Shown piece after piece: positions 1 to 14,141 of a stretch of 64,000 bases of DNA. Under the pieces are notes generated by a model. The model did no database searches. It was not told where the DNA came from and saw nothing but the letters and a program-made list of their open reading frames with translations. Numbering within the stretch: the stretch's first letter is position 1; the number at the start of each line of letters is the position of its first letter. The stretch comes from Strix aluco (lineage: Eukaryota; Chordata; Aves; Strigiformes; Strigidae): the NCBI RefSeq assembly GCF_031877795.1, contig NC_133933.1:72234503-72298502 (forward strand). Reading direction: 5' to 3'. The position numbers and the translations under genes are program-made.

Positions 1-3000
1 TAAACTAAAAGCCGCATGTTAAAGGTTAGCTTGTGCAAGCATGCAAGGTGTCAACAAGGGAAGAAAATGAGGAAAGAGACTGCTACAGTATGAGTTATAT
101 CTATTTTTATATTGATAGATCATATTTGGATAAAAAGTAGTGGGACGTAACTGATGATGTATAAATGAATGCTGGACTAAAAGGCCATTTTTCTAAGTCA
201 ACCCTAGCACACAGCCTTTACAGCCAAATCATTTATACTACTTGCAATGATGAAACAGCACCACCATTCCGATGGAAGACTGGATTAAGGAGGTAGGCTA
301 GGAAGGTGAAATTGAGAACTAGTGAAACAGAAAAATGGGATATCCAGTTATCTTCTATCAAACTGTGAAATGGGATGGGAAAGCAGAATTTATGTAGGAT
401 GGAGGGAATTGCATTTTTGTTATAAAAAGGTTTTTTTGAGAGGGAGGATTTTTCTTTCTAAATATGTTCTTTTCCTCTTGTGAATACCTAATTCATAACT
501 ATCCCGCTTTTAATGTCTCTCACATAAAAATGAAAAGCAGTGTATAGTAGAAAAAATCTGCTCTGCTTGAGCCACACGCAATGATTTTAAAATGCATACA
601 TACACAGTGGATAACATGAAATATCTGCTGTTTATCTTCTGCCTTGCACCTTGTTGAACAGAGACGGACCACAGAGGTCTTGGTTTGCCTCCTACTTATA
701 TTCCATACTGTCAGCATCTGACGATATAGACACACAGGCTACAAACCTCCTACACTACCGATATTCCCTCTCTGCTCTCATGGTTCAAGCAATAAGAATG
801 TGAATGCAAAAATATGGAAGCTAAGAGGAAAACAGAAACTAAATCCTTAAACAGCAGGCTTAGATTTTGTATGAGGCTTTTCGTTAGTTTGCACCTTCAG
901 AAAACACAGAGACAAAATCCTCTCATGAAATATTGAAACCACTTCTGCCCCATATGAACATCTGAATGTGAGAGATCTCCCTCTATCCTCCAAAATGGAA
1001 AGTAAACCTGCTTATGAATGTTATGAGTTATTGAATAATAATATGCCAGTGGTCTGATGCTGCTATTGTTGAACCTAAATGAAAAACCTTATTAATCATG
1101 GATTTGACAGCTCATTCAGTTATAATAATGTTTCCTGTCAATCCAAGCTCTCATTATAATTGGATCTTACTTAGAAAGGAAGATGCTCCATTGACTGCTC
1201 AGATGGAGGAAAATACAGGTTTGAAAATGAAAGTATCAGTCTGAATTCTGTTTCCAGGGAGCCTGCTTATGCATGTACAAGTTGGATAACACTTTAATCC
1301 TTGCTGTATGTCACATTTGGACGTTGCTATAATAAGATTCTCTCACTGACTAGACACCAGCTCTAGAGTCATGGCAGTGAAAGTGAAAGCAGGAAGAGTA
1401 AATGAACTTTTTCTTGGGGATGTTGGTATATCATCACTACAAGGTAGTTGCAAAGAATTAAGTGAAATAGATGGCTTGTCTACATAAAGAAGTGTGCTAG
1501 GCTGTGAATTTACAATTAATTTGGTTTCCTGTATGGCCTCTTTTGTGGTCACTCAGAGGATTAAATTGTTTCAAACCAAGGCAATTCAGTATGCTGTAGG
1601 AGTGTTTACAGAGAGTTAGTGGCAAGGAACCATAAATTCATACCCTGACTTACTGCGCACTATCTTTATAAACAAGGCCAGAGACAGGACAAACAGCTGA
1701 GAAGGTTATAAAGGCAGATGAATATTCAGGCCAAGACTGAAACCGCTTAAAAATGCATCTCAAATAAATGCCATTTAGAGGAGATTCTGTGGGCAAAAAT
1801 CTATAAATTGCATATTGGAAGCCCCGATTCCATGGGTGTAGCAGAGGGAGGCAGTGTATTTCCATGCAGGTGGCAGTTCATTAAGGACACAGAAGCCACA
1901 GCGTAAGTATGTCTTAGACTCAACTTAAAAAATAAAATTTGTACAGAAAGCACTTTTCTAGGGCATCAGAAATGATAATTCCCAGAAAGTGTTCTTGCTC
2001 ACTAATAAACCAATGTGTTTACAATAAATGGGAACTTAAAGTAGCTTTCTAATGAGTAGTATAATGTTAGCAAACATGGAGACACTAAATTGTTTTCACT
2101 GCCCTGTAGGACAAGCAGCAAATAATTTTGTAACATCAGGCCAATATACAGATCAGAAAATGGTTATAAAGTAGGAAAGAAACCTATCATTTATAAATAT
2201 GAATAGTAAACACTCCCTACAAGAAATCATAGGGGGACCTGAAGATGAAATTTTTGATGCAACTCGTTTTGAGAAAAATAGGTGTTTGAAAAAATCTGTC
2301 TGTTCTGGCAGAAAATAAAGAGAGGCAAAGTAGCCAATGGGAAACTGTTGCAGCTGGTGTAAACGGTATGACAAGTCCTTTTACAGCTCTCATTTTGGAC
2401 ATGACTGACTGATTAACTGATGGGCAAGCAACTTTATGTCAAATTTAAGCAACCCCCTATCCTCCTTCAAAACACACAGTGTAGGGTCACCAACATGCTG
2501 GGATATCAGAGCCATTTGAGTATTTGTAGTAGGGGCAGTGAACATTTTCTTATTATGTCCCAAGAGCTTTTAATTTATGACATGGCCTACAAGTCCAGTG
2601 GGGCTAGAAGGCAAGTAATCCTAACTGCACAAAGCCAGTCTTCCTCAATATACATGTAGAGAAAGGTCTTCCTAAGAAACCAAATGATGACAAGAAGTAA
2701 TATTCTAATGCAGGATGAGAATGATTTTGTGATAAACTAAACATTCAGTAATCCTGTTAACATCTAGTAGGCTTTGGGCATTAAAAAGAAATCATAAAAT
2801 TATTTTAATTATTTAATTCTCAGTTTTCACCCAAAAGCTAGCCAAAATTTAGGAATATCTAGTATTTTGTGAATTAATATGCCTTTCTTGGAGCTTCATG
2901 TGCAGCGATAGATGAGATAGCTATTTTTCAGAGTACACATGAGCTGTATCTTTTAAAGGCTTGTGTAAGTTTAATTTAATGGAATTCATTGCATGAGTGT

Positions 3001-6000
3001 AAGGGCTTACTGTTTGTGTGCTTGCTCCTACAGCAGATATACACACTGGGAAGAAGTGAGTAAGCAATCTTTTCTCCCTCAGTGCCTCAACTAGATGAGG
3101 CGCAGGAGGGAGAATAGGCTGCAACCCATACCAGAATTTAGTAGCGGTACTGAGACAATATGCTTGCTTCTATTATTTGTCTTCAATCATTGCAGCTCAG
3201 CACTATCTTTTACTTTGCTTTGTGCCAAGCAGAGACAACTTAAGTCTTCACTGAGAGTGCAGTGCCTGAGAGAAATAAGGACAAGCCTAAGAGTGAAAGT
3301 AAGCACTGCAAATGTGAACAGGAATAGAATTCCAAAAGAAAGTGAAAAGGGTTTGTTTCAGTTTTGTTGTTGTGAATTCGTTTTTAAAGTTTTATGCATG
3401 AGTAGCTAACTGATTTCTCATCTCTGAATGAATAAATAAAAGTCAAGATTTGTTTTGGGTGAAGAGTTAATATCAAAGAGGATTTCTTGTACCAATAAAG
3501 TGCAAAGATTATCCAGTCATAGACCAGAAGTCATCATTTGAGAAGTCATCATATACAACCACTCATGTAGGGTAAATCTGTGGAGGTTATGCAATGGTTT
3601 GTAAAGTGCCTATTAGCATAAAAAACCCATAAAATTTGCTATGAAACTATGCAATTTGTATGATAGAATAATATTTCAAACAATACTTTTTACAATATAT
3701 TACTTGATCAGCAGCTGTTAAATGCAAACAATTAATATTTATATTCATGGGATATCTGCGAAAAGGTCAAGTAGGAGACATTTTAATCCATGTTTTCAAT
3801 TTGTGGCTATATGGTTAGAGTAATAAATCATAGCAGCTTTAAAAAATAACAACAAAAACAATGATATATGACTCTAAAATTTCTGTGAACTGCAGATGAA
3901 ACTAATTTGTTTTTCCTGGGCACTTAAACACATTTTCTTTATTTGTTGGTTGTCATCTCTCATGTAATTACAAAAAGACATTTGATACCTAATGGCATAA
4001 AACATGCTAACAATTTCAAATTAATGGGAACTAGATTATTTCAAAAGACACATTGCCAAGCACTGCCATTATATTTTTTATAACTTTTTCAAATGTACAA
4101 ATGTAATTTGTATTTACAATTTTCAAATGTAAATGCAACTTTTCACCCTGATTGCAGGTGCAGCACAGCTGTAATAACACGATAGTCTGCGACACTAATG
4201 TATTGATTTAAAAAAACCTTTACAAATTTTTTACGTCCTTATACATTGTGTGCACCCCTAGCCAAAATGTCGTGCTTGGGTTTCTCTCAACATGTAGTGT
4301 TGTTCAGATGTAACCACAAAGAAACCTCTGCTCCAATATGAAAATGCCTGTCAGAGCATTTGGTTTTTCTAGCTGACGCCGTTCATTTAGGCAGTTTCAA
4401 ATGGTTTCCTTTCCGAAACCCACACTATGAGCGATTTTTCAACTGCTCTACTGTGTCTACCTGCTCAGCTGTGTCTATATTTTGATGCTTATGTTCTGTC
4501 TCAGACTGTCAGTGCTTGCATAGATGGGCCTCCCAGAACACATGCAGACTTGGTTTAAGGAAATACAGCTCCATTCACTTTGATAGAATTGAAACTTTTT
4601 CCAAGAAGTGCGAATTTGGAAGATATGTTTTGGAAAAAGAAAATGGCATGTGTGTTTGTTTCTTCAGAGCTGACCCAGCATGTAACAATGACCAATGGGC
4701 TGGGACAGCCCAGCTCCAGAGAAAGGCATCTTTGCTTAGGTGGCCATGTGCATGCTACATCTCTAAGCTTCCATTATGGCCTGTACTGTCAGCAGCACCT
4801 AGAAAGCTAAGTAGACACTTTGTGGTTAGCTGAATCATGTTTTAACTGTATTGATGAGGTTTCCTGACCGTAGTCAGAGCAAGGACATGGGAGCATGTAG
4901 GTAGGTTCATGTAGTTATGTACATTTTTATGCCTTGATCTGGAGCTGAACTCCACCCATGGGTTAATAATTAACCCAAACTGAATGATAGGTGTCTCTTT
5001 TTCATGATAGAGCTGTGATTAGTACATTTGTGTAGGGAAAGGGTCACCACATTATGGCTGCTGGCACGCATGAGGCCTGTCAGCAGTTCAAGTGAAACCC
5101 TGGTGTCGTGGCTGTGTTGACCCGGACACCGCAGGGTTGTGTGGATACAAGGTCTGAGGGATGAGGTGAAACCCTGGTTCAGACGGAAGTGCTTTGGCAG
5201 GGAAGATTAAGGCTTAGGTATCCCTGTGTCATCCAGGAACCTACAGCACACCTGTCTGTAGAAGAAAAATCCCATTCTCAGAGGACTATTTTCATCTCCA
5301 GCCTACGAGCTGCTCTAGTGTCTTGCCTTTTTGTCTCTCCCAGGTTATGTGTCATGTGCTTTCCTGTTGTGCACATTTCATTCCTACTGAAGTGAGAAGG
5401 TGTTCAGCGAAAATGTGTAAATAAGCATTTAACAGAATTACTTAGTAAGGCTGGAAAAATTTGGGATTGTCAGATTTGTTTTTCTTAAATAAAACAAAAT
5501 ATTGTCATGCCAATTCTCTCTGAGTAAAGAGATAAAGTAAGAATCCAAATGTAAGCTAGTCCTCCTGTTTCCACAGCTCTTGCAATGTCAGTAATTGAAG
5601 GGCACACTGGATTGTAGGATGTCTAACACATCCTTGTTTTCATCCACAACTTTGCTTTTGTAGCATTTTTTATAACAGGAACTAGGGGCACAGATGAGAA
5701 GGTGCATGAATGTTTCAAAGGCATCAGAAACACTGACCACTCACAAGTGACAGCTGTGGCTTTTTTTTTTTTTCCTAACTCTTATTTAAAACAGGTTGTG
5801 TTTGCTTAGTGTTGAATCTTTGTTTGAAGTCTTGAAATTTTTGAAGAGTATCCTTTGCCCTCTGCAAACATGCACACACACAGTACGTCAGAAAAGATGA
5901 AAAGTGTTTATTTTGACAGTCTAACCCTATAGCAAGCCCTGTGTTTTCCTTACAACAAAATGAATAATGGGGATTTCTGAAGACTTCATCTTCATTGCTG

Positions 6001-9000
6001 GTGAAGATGTAAAGTACCAGTTTAAATTAAAAAAACAGTTCTAATAAGCTTTTAATACCTTTCTTGTGACAAAAAAAAACTTTAATTACATGAATTTATA
6101 TTCGAAAAATCCATTTACATTGGAAGAAATGTGTATGGTTTGTACTCCTGCCGTAAGTTTTGATTCCTATACACCGAAACATTGCACATGTCAATATGTC
6201 TGTTCAGTTTTCATTTCAGCTATAAGAGTATCCACGTATCATGGTTTTCCATTCCTCACTGGTACATAAACTGTAACAATTCGTTAAAATTTGGCCCCAC
6301 ACATATAGGGTTGTGTAACTGAATAGGTCCTCTCCTCTCCCTCACCCCTCTCCCTTTTCTTCTGCACTGGATATTGCCAAATGTAGCACAATAGAAGTAC
6401 AACATTTTTGAGCTTTCTTTTTATTTTGTAATATTTTTGAGCTTTCCTTTTCAAATATTATCAATCCATTTCATTCATGCTTATTACACAAGCATCTCTC
6501 TGTATTGAACTTCTGTCCTAGATAATTTTCAATGGTAGATAAAAGAAATAATCTACAGAATAATTTTGTACTGAAAGTCTTTTTTTCTTCAGTATTTAAT
6601 AAATGTGTCCCCAGCTACTAATCACACAGTGTCCATATTTTCATTAATAGGTGCAATAAAGTAAATTTATTTCTCTTTCATGTTACTTTCTGATCTTTAT
6701 TTCATTAACACTTCTCTTTCTTTTGGAAGATGTATGTGAATAGATTTAATTTATAGAGGATTATGAGTTACAAAACACCACACCATATAGAACCCTTGCC
6801 TAAAGCCTAGTAAGTTAGGGCTTTCTATTAATTTACCTGAAAGGGTCATAGCTTACAGACTGAGATAACCTTGGATAAGGCTTTTTTTAAAATCTGAGAG
6901 GATTATCTACTGATATACAACCACTAAGAGCATTTTTGTGCACCTATCATTGCATTACATTTAAAAGCTTGTTCAGTTAAGGAAAGATGCCATCTCTACT
7001 GTTTCAAACAACACTTTTGTGAAGAAACAAATCAAACCCAGAAAAAGCACATTTTTCATGTTAGAATTTGATTCACTTCTGCCTAGTCCAATAATAAATG
7101 CAATATTCATCTGTAAAAATGTTTTTTAGCCACTTAGCCTGTGTTTTACACTTTACAATAAATGGGGTGATATAAAATCCTCATTTAATAAATTGATCAG
7201 TCTGGGAAAACATCACTGTCATTCAACTTGCAGAACATGACTGATGAGTAAAATCTTCCTAGTAAAGCATATTCAGTAGAAGTCCAGAGGACGAAGCACT
7301 TGCTAATGCCTCTCTTCAGAGCACTATGTCGTCTCCTACTACTGTAAATCTTTTTCCCTTTAAATGATTTAATGTATATTTTTAACATCACATACATCTT
7401 GCTTTTTTGATTTGATTTTTGTGGGCCCATTTGGATATATTTTTTGAGAAGGCAGAATGCATCAGCAGTATTTTTAAATAAGAGGAATTAGCAGTAAGAA
7501 AATAGAAGCATACCTGTTGGTTTCCCAACATTCCCAAGGAACTTTTCACAAGTGAACTGTCTTGATGAACGTCAGCATATATAAATACCATTACCTAATG
7601 TCTCCAGAGAAGAAAAAGAAAAAAAAAAGCAATATTGTATCACCTTTGAAGGCCCATCAGTGTATCACTGAAAGATGAATAGCCTAGCTGTAGTCCCTCT
7701 GTTTGAAGGGATCATAACCAGTTGCAATAAAGTAGAAATGCTTTGGCTCTAAGGCAATATTGAATGCAGCCATGTTGTTGAAGAGTTGCACCACCACAGA
7801 TACTAACAGCACATACTGGCGGCATGAGGAGTGTGCTCATGCCTACCCTACTGCTGTTGCTTCTCTTCAGAAAGATTTACAACCTCCACCACGAGATCTG
7901 AAAGCTCAGAGAAGGCACTGGCTCTGACAATAATTAATAGTTAAGGAATTATTTTTTTTGCTTTAAATATGAGCATATCTAATTTTTATGACCATTTTCC
8001 TTGCTGTCATTTGTGACCTTTAAAGCCAAAATTTCAGGAGTTTTATGTAAGCAGCCTAGAAGCCTTGGTTATAGAATTCCCTTGTTTTACATGGCTCATC
8101 CCTCTGTTTCCTCTGTTTGAGAGCTGAAAGGTCTGTTCCTATTCCTTTATGAATCAATATATGGATTCACCAGATCTACAAATGTTGTAAAATCAGAGTC
8201 ACTGGAGAATCCCAGAGGATTAATAATTTAAATAAAAACAATCAGGACTGGGTTGGTGTTTTACAGTTAAGAAGTGTCTTTTTCCCATATCATTTACAGT
8301 CAAAAATGTCTTTTCCTGATATTGTTTCTCCTTCTGTGCATAAATAATTCCTCCAGCACCAGTAGAGCTATGTTAATTTATATCCACAGAGGACTTGGTC
8401 TCAAAAGTCTAATTTAGATTACAACACTGAAGTGCAGGGACTTGCCATTTTTATTTGTATGTAAAGTACCAGGCACTCAAGTAGTGGTGTGCCATTAAAT
8501 AATTTCTAGAAAATAAATTGCCATTTGGAAGGTTTGCTCTTGGGTGAAATTATATCTTTTTGTATGACTTAAGACAGATGCAATGAGTTAATTTGAATAG
8601 CTCCTCTTCACTTCCCTAATTTTGTTCTCTCTCCTATCTCCTGTCTCTCCTCTGCTGAGCATGCCTTCTTCACTAGGTCTGACTGAAACAAATACATCCT
8701 TGGATGGTAGCTCATGTAATTCATTGCAATGTTCTCTCTGTTCTGAAGGGCCTTGGTAAAAAACGAGGTAGTAGGGCATAAAAGTGGTCGATGTCAGCTA
8801 TAGCTCCTGAGGCAGCTAAAAGTTGGATGATAAGAAGACTGTTTTAAGCCATCAAAGCTCCCTTTTTCTCAGCCGTAAGTTTTTTGTTACACAGCACAGA
8901 ATTTCACCCTAGGGTTTTTGACTGAATAGTGATGGATTTGACAACAGTCTCACCTGCACACTGGACATGTAACCATTAATGGGGCACTTCATTTCAGAGG

Positions 9001-10459
9001 AACCATGCAATTAAAATAGATGATGTGCTGCTACTTTTCAAGTCTCATGTTAGTAGTTTCATAAAGTCTGCGTTCTGTTTTTTGTGGTCAGTTTTCTCCT
9101 CATCATTAATTGCTGGATTATTTGCCTTACTGGTACCTGAGGCATGCTTCTGTGTATCCCTGGTCCAGGTCTGATGCTGCCATTCTTGCACATTAATCTT
9201 TCCTTATGACAAAATTAATTTGGAGTCATCAGGACAGCCATGTACATATGGAAATGCTGCTAAACATGAGAGGGGTCTGCCCTGTTTGCAAACAGCAAAG
9301 AAGAGATGATCCTTGCTGAAAGAGCTTGCCATCTGAAAAAAAAAAAAAAAATCTGCAGAAAAAAACTGTATCAAGGTTAAGGATGGTGTTATAGTTGATG
9401 TAACTCAAATGGAAAGCTTACGTGGCCTGTAAAGACATTATGGGCATTGGGGGAAGGTATGAACTGATCCTATTGCTTACTAGTATTTGACTCTTTGCCT
9501 GTCATTTAATCTCAATATTCATTAATGCTTACCTGCCTTACAGTCCAGTGGAATACAGTGTACTGCATTCTGCTTTCTCTTTTGTGTAAGTCAGGTCCCT
9601 GCGGTGTCTCAGATAACACTGTGAGCCAGTTGGTAATTATTGTCATGGTGACCAGACTATACGGTGAACCCTCACAAAAGGCAACTCTTTGTCTTGAGGA
9701 ATCAGTTTTACGTTTTCTCTGAGGTTTTAATATATTGGGGTTCAGATAAATACACATCTGCAAGGACACCGCATTTTGATGCTTTTTGATGATGAAGTCA
9801 GTTGCTGGAGACAGGATTCTTTCAATATACGTACAGAGATGAAAACAGTTTTCTTTATTAGCAGACTGTATTTAAATCAATTCATCTTTGCACCCTTGAC
9901 CATAACTTAGCGGAATTTCTCTGACTTCAGATCTCTGCTTCATTTAGAAAGTTTCCAGCATTCTGTATGCAAAATGTGTATATTTTATAAATATATAAAT
10001 ATTTGTGTGTGTCTGTGTCTATGTTGTCAACACAAATTAACTAAGGCAAGCTTGATTTTTTTTTTTCTTCACATTTTTCAGGTTAGTATTGGCTATACAA
10101 GAGGACTGTATAAGGGTAATATGAAAAGAGATGAGAACAAAAGACAACTGCTAGCTAGAAGGATCCTGGGGAGGTATTTAATACTACTACAGCTGTCTGT
10201 AGCTTCAGTTTCTAGGCAGCTGGAGGGCTTCTCACACCTGGGGACTTGCCTTGCCCAATCACTGAAAATAAGAGTGGGATATTTGGATTAAATGAAATTC
10301 CACTAGGAAATGGTGTGATGGTAAAGATCTCTTGCATGGATATTTACAGTCATTGTATCACCTACAGGCCCATGTGGAGGGAGGGTTTTGGGGTATTTGA
10401 GCCCTGCAGAAACACGCAGTGAGTGGCAGTCCCAGAAGACATCCTTATGCTCTAAATAG
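1..10459. other. Non-coding, presumed THEMIS intron
   Basis: No open frame here is longer than about 105 codons and none resembles a known protein. The DNA is AT-rich with short homopolymer tracts, such as 16 A at 9,336-9,351 and a T run near 5,761. Because recognisable THEMIS C-terminal exons start at 28,223 on the + strand and the long THEMIS exon is absent from the window, this stretch is inferred to be intron. I see no RNA gene or clear young transposon in it. Confidence 0.55.
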
Positions 10460-10560
10460 ATGGAGAACACATGGCAGAGGGAACAGAGAGCAGATGACTT
10501 GCCTGCAGTCACTCAGCAGGTTAGTGGCTAGGTTTCTTGGCTAGCAGACCTGTTTTGTCC
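10460..10560 (+). repeat. MIR-like SINE fragment
   Basis: The stretch around 10,490-10,545 reads 'gatgacttgcctgcagtcac', followed by an AGCAGGTTAGTGGC-type segment. This resembles the conserved core of the ancient MIR SINE family (ACTTGCCCAAGGTCAC... then GTGGC). Only the core is recognisable and it is diverged, as expected for an old element. The boundaries are approximate and the call rests on memory of the consensus. Confidence 0.4.
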
Positions 10561-13500
10561 TGAACTAAATCTCTGGACAGAAATTTTTCTCTGCAGTTTT
10601 TGGGGAGAAAAATAGACTAAGATCCCAGACACAAAGTTTGTCAAACCACCAGCCTATAAACTGCATTTACAACAACTATAGTATTTTTGAAGTCAACAGT
10701 TTGTCATTCAGGTTGAATTAATGATGTCCTTGGAAGGATGCACTTGTCGCAAGGTTGAAATGTGTCCCTATACATCTACATCAAAGCCTAGTAAGAAGTT
10801 CTGTGTTAGAATAGCCTTGTGAAATGCTATTAGGCATTATTTTTGCAAAATTATTCTGAATTAGTTGGAGATCATCACCAGACAGCTCTTTCTTGAATGA
10901 TGCCCACTTTTGGACTGATAGTAGAAATAAATTTTCCACCTTACTTTCCTGGAGGCCCCTCCTCTTCCTCTCTTTATGGTGGAAAGATGAAATATAGGCA
11001 GGTAAGAAGAAATCCTGGAGCAAGTGACTACTGTACTCAATTCTCCCCTGGAGTAAAATCCTCAAGAGACCCTTTTGTGACAATGCATGTTACAACTGTT
11101 TCCCTGGCTCAGAACATTAAGTTCCACCATGGCCATGAGAGAGCTGAAGTCAGAGAACTACCTGAAGTGAAGGATTTTGGTCAGGAATGAAATAAATGTT
11201 TTTAAAAAGGTAATTTTAAAAGGAAATATTTGAGATGGGCAAAAAATGTTTTTAACACAGGGTAAAGTCTACTCTCCTGTACTGCTGCTTTAAATCTTTA
11301 AATGACTTTGCAGCCATTGATAATGTGCATCAGTGACAAAGCTTGTGGCTCCATTCCTGCCCCTATGCATTATCTGTTAAAATCTAGTCAGTTGTTGAGG
11401 AACTGTATTGGGGTTTGACCAGCCTCTTGATTTTACGCCCCTGTAACGCTACTATGTTCAGTAACGTAACATCTGTCTATACTGGAAACCCACTATGGAC
11501 CTTTGGTTTTGCTTTGCCTTCCACTTAGGGCTGTGACCTAATAATTACCAAGTGACAGCAGGAAGATACTGGTTGATTTTATTAAATGACCATGTGATAA
11601 ATTTCTAACAAACAATAAATAGATAATTAAACCTTTTTGTCTATAAGAAGAAAAGCATCACTGATCCTGATGTATTTACTTGAACCCTACTTTTACCACT
11701 AGCAAGACAAAAGTAGCCGTCAGGAGCAAGAGATGTGCAAGACTCTGGAAGAAAACAGAGTATATTAATGAAATGTACTCAGCAGAGAGCCTATTACGGT
11801 ATCTGTCCTCTCTCCTGTGCCACTGCAGAGCTAAAAGTGATTGATAATAACCTTGTAGTTACTTACAATTTGCCTACAATTTTATAGTTGCAGTCATGGC
11901 ATTGATCTACAGTTAAATGAGATAATTCCTGTGTGCTATCTTGCCAGTCTGCCAAGAGCAATGTACCAATTGTACCTGTAAAGTCACAAAAAATGAATAC
12001 CTGCTTGAATCCAGGGCTTAATATAGAAGTTTTAGATAGCTACATTATGAAATTGCTATAAAGAATATTCTTAAGTTTGTAAGAGATATGTGATGAGGAC
12101 TACTTAAACCTAGAAATTTCTATCAGTAATACTGCTTTTATCATCAGAATGTTTTATAGACTCTGCTTTCTTCTTCACACTATATGAATGTTGAAAACCA
12201 TTTTTTCTGGAAAAAATAAAAGGAAACTTTGTAACTGCAGTCTTACTAATATTAAGTTCTAATGTTTATGCAACATTTACTAAATTAATCTGCAAAAGTG
12301 GTAGACTACTACTGAAATAAAGTGGTTTAAAATACTAAATCTTTTCTTTCTGCTTTTTAAAATAATCTCAAACATATATAAGACAGATCAAAATTCAAGC
12401 TCTTAGAAATTTTACCTGGAAAAATCCAGTGAAATCCTACTTTGGACTAGAAACCAGGTGGTTTGTGAACAGATTTGTGTGATTCAAAGATATGTGTGAA
12501 GCTTTCAAAATATGTGTAAATCTTTCACCCAATTTCTTCTCAAATATCTTCTTTCACCCAACACCCCAAACTTAAAATGAAACTTTTGTGTCACAAAACC
12601 ACATAGACCACCCCCTGCAAAGATGTGCTGAAACCAGAGCGTGGTGAAACTCACCCGCTTCAAAAAGCTCTACACTGCAAGTGGGGCTTCTTACTCCTCT
12701 CTGGGTCTAGCTCTCACTTGCATTGAGACTTCTTTTTGCTATGCCAATGTAAAACGGGGCCTCAAAAGGGAGCCAATTACCGTCACAGAAGGATATGTTT
12801 CCCTTGTTGCTAACATGCTGGTTATAGAGGTGGCCAAATGGGCTAGGAGGAGTCAGAAGTTGTTGACCCGATAAATTCTGGCTCTGAAAGAGGCATCAGG
12901 GGCATCCTCAGGTTGCTTATGACACAGCTTTTTAATTTACATCATTTTGTTTCCATGATTTCAGTCAAGAATGCAGGATTTGAGAGTGTATGTCTTAGGA
13001 AATGAGTAGTGCTGAAGGGAAGGTTTCTGTTGGCAAGCAGGGTTGTGTCATCCACAGACTTGTGCTACCTCACAGATGCTCTCTGATGATCCATGTGAAA
13101 TTAATGAGAGATTTTAGTCCATCTCCAGGTAGATTAGAGAATTTTCTTCCAAGAGCCACTGTCACATGCAGTGTCACCTGCTGTTGATCTTATTAATGTT
13201 ATCCAAGAAGCTGAAATAAGTGTTGGAGGGTGAGGCCAACCTGAGCTCTGCATTATTTATGTAAGATTTCAAATGTCACCAGGTACCCAGAAAACATAGA
13301 TGGATTTGATAGTTTTGAAGTTTTCTACACCAAAGTAAATAAAAGACTATTAAACCTCAGAATTAATGATAACAAGCTGTACTTTCTTCTTTTATTCTTG
13401 TCAGCCTTCTCATAAATCCACAAAGAAACAAATAAATAAATGATGCCAAGTTATTTTCTCTATTTATTATTTGAATTTTGGTAGCACCTGCAATATGTTA

Positions 13501-13957
13501 AACACTGACCTCATCTGTGGAAAAATATAGTTCCTTCCCTGAATACTTTTCGGTTTAAGACATACAGGTTTTGTGTATATGATAGATTATTTGGCTACCT
13601 TCTATCAATTCCTTAGTGCCAAAAATATGCTTTACTGTAGAAAACTGAGTCCAAGGTGCCGATCTTGCCAACTGTTAGGCATGTACAATACCACGGTGAG
13701 ATTTTCCATTTGCCAAATGGGATTGTTCACCGTGGTAAACTTAAGTATGTGTGAATGTGTTGGCAGGGTCAAAGCCTCTAAGGCTTTGCTCCTGTAAACA
13801 ATTACGAATGAGCATAGCTGTACTCACACAAGGATGCACACTGATTTTAATAGACTAATTTACTCCAGCTGATTAGATATTTTTCTTGCATTAATCTGTT
13901 TCTCACTGGGTCAAGAAGACAACAATAGCCAAAATCAGCCAAATGTTTTTGAGCTGC
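10561..13957. other. Non-coding, presumed THEMIS intron
   Basis: AT-rich DNA with no exon-like frame bounded by plausible splice sites and no repeat that I recognise. Open frames such as the one at 12,641-12,874 show no protein motif and no supporting splice structure. Confidence 0.5.
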
Positions 13958-13981
13958 TTTTTTTTTTTTTTTTTTTTTTTT
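13958..13981. repeat. T24 homopolymer
   Basis: An uninterrupted run of 24 T, flanked by GAGCTGC on the left and GTGCTGC on the right. On the - strand it is an A run placed directly after a 60-codon open frame; see the related finding. It may be a slippage-prone microsatellite or the tail of an old retroposed sequence. Confidence 0.9.
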
Positions 13982-14141
13982 GTGCTGCTTTCATTAAACT
14001 CTCAGCAAGCTGTTTTTCAACCAGTTTGAAACAAGTAACGGCCACCTTATCTTTCTGTGACTTGTCTGGGGTTATTTCAGGTTTGCCATTTTGTTTCAGC
14101 TCAGACAATTTCACTTCTGCCACATGTCTCTTTGTTTGCAT

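Noticed and set aside
7861..7930. Acceptor-like CTTCTCTTCAG followed by a frame with QPPPRDLKAQ, recalling the THEMIS proline-rich segment.
   Set aside because: Only four or five residues agree, the frame stops after 18 codons and no GT donor occurs before the stop. Taken as chance.
10082..10291. Acceptor TTCACATTTTTCAG followed by a 70-codon open frame.
   Set aside because: No THEMIS or other family resemblance, no convincing donor and no start context of its own.
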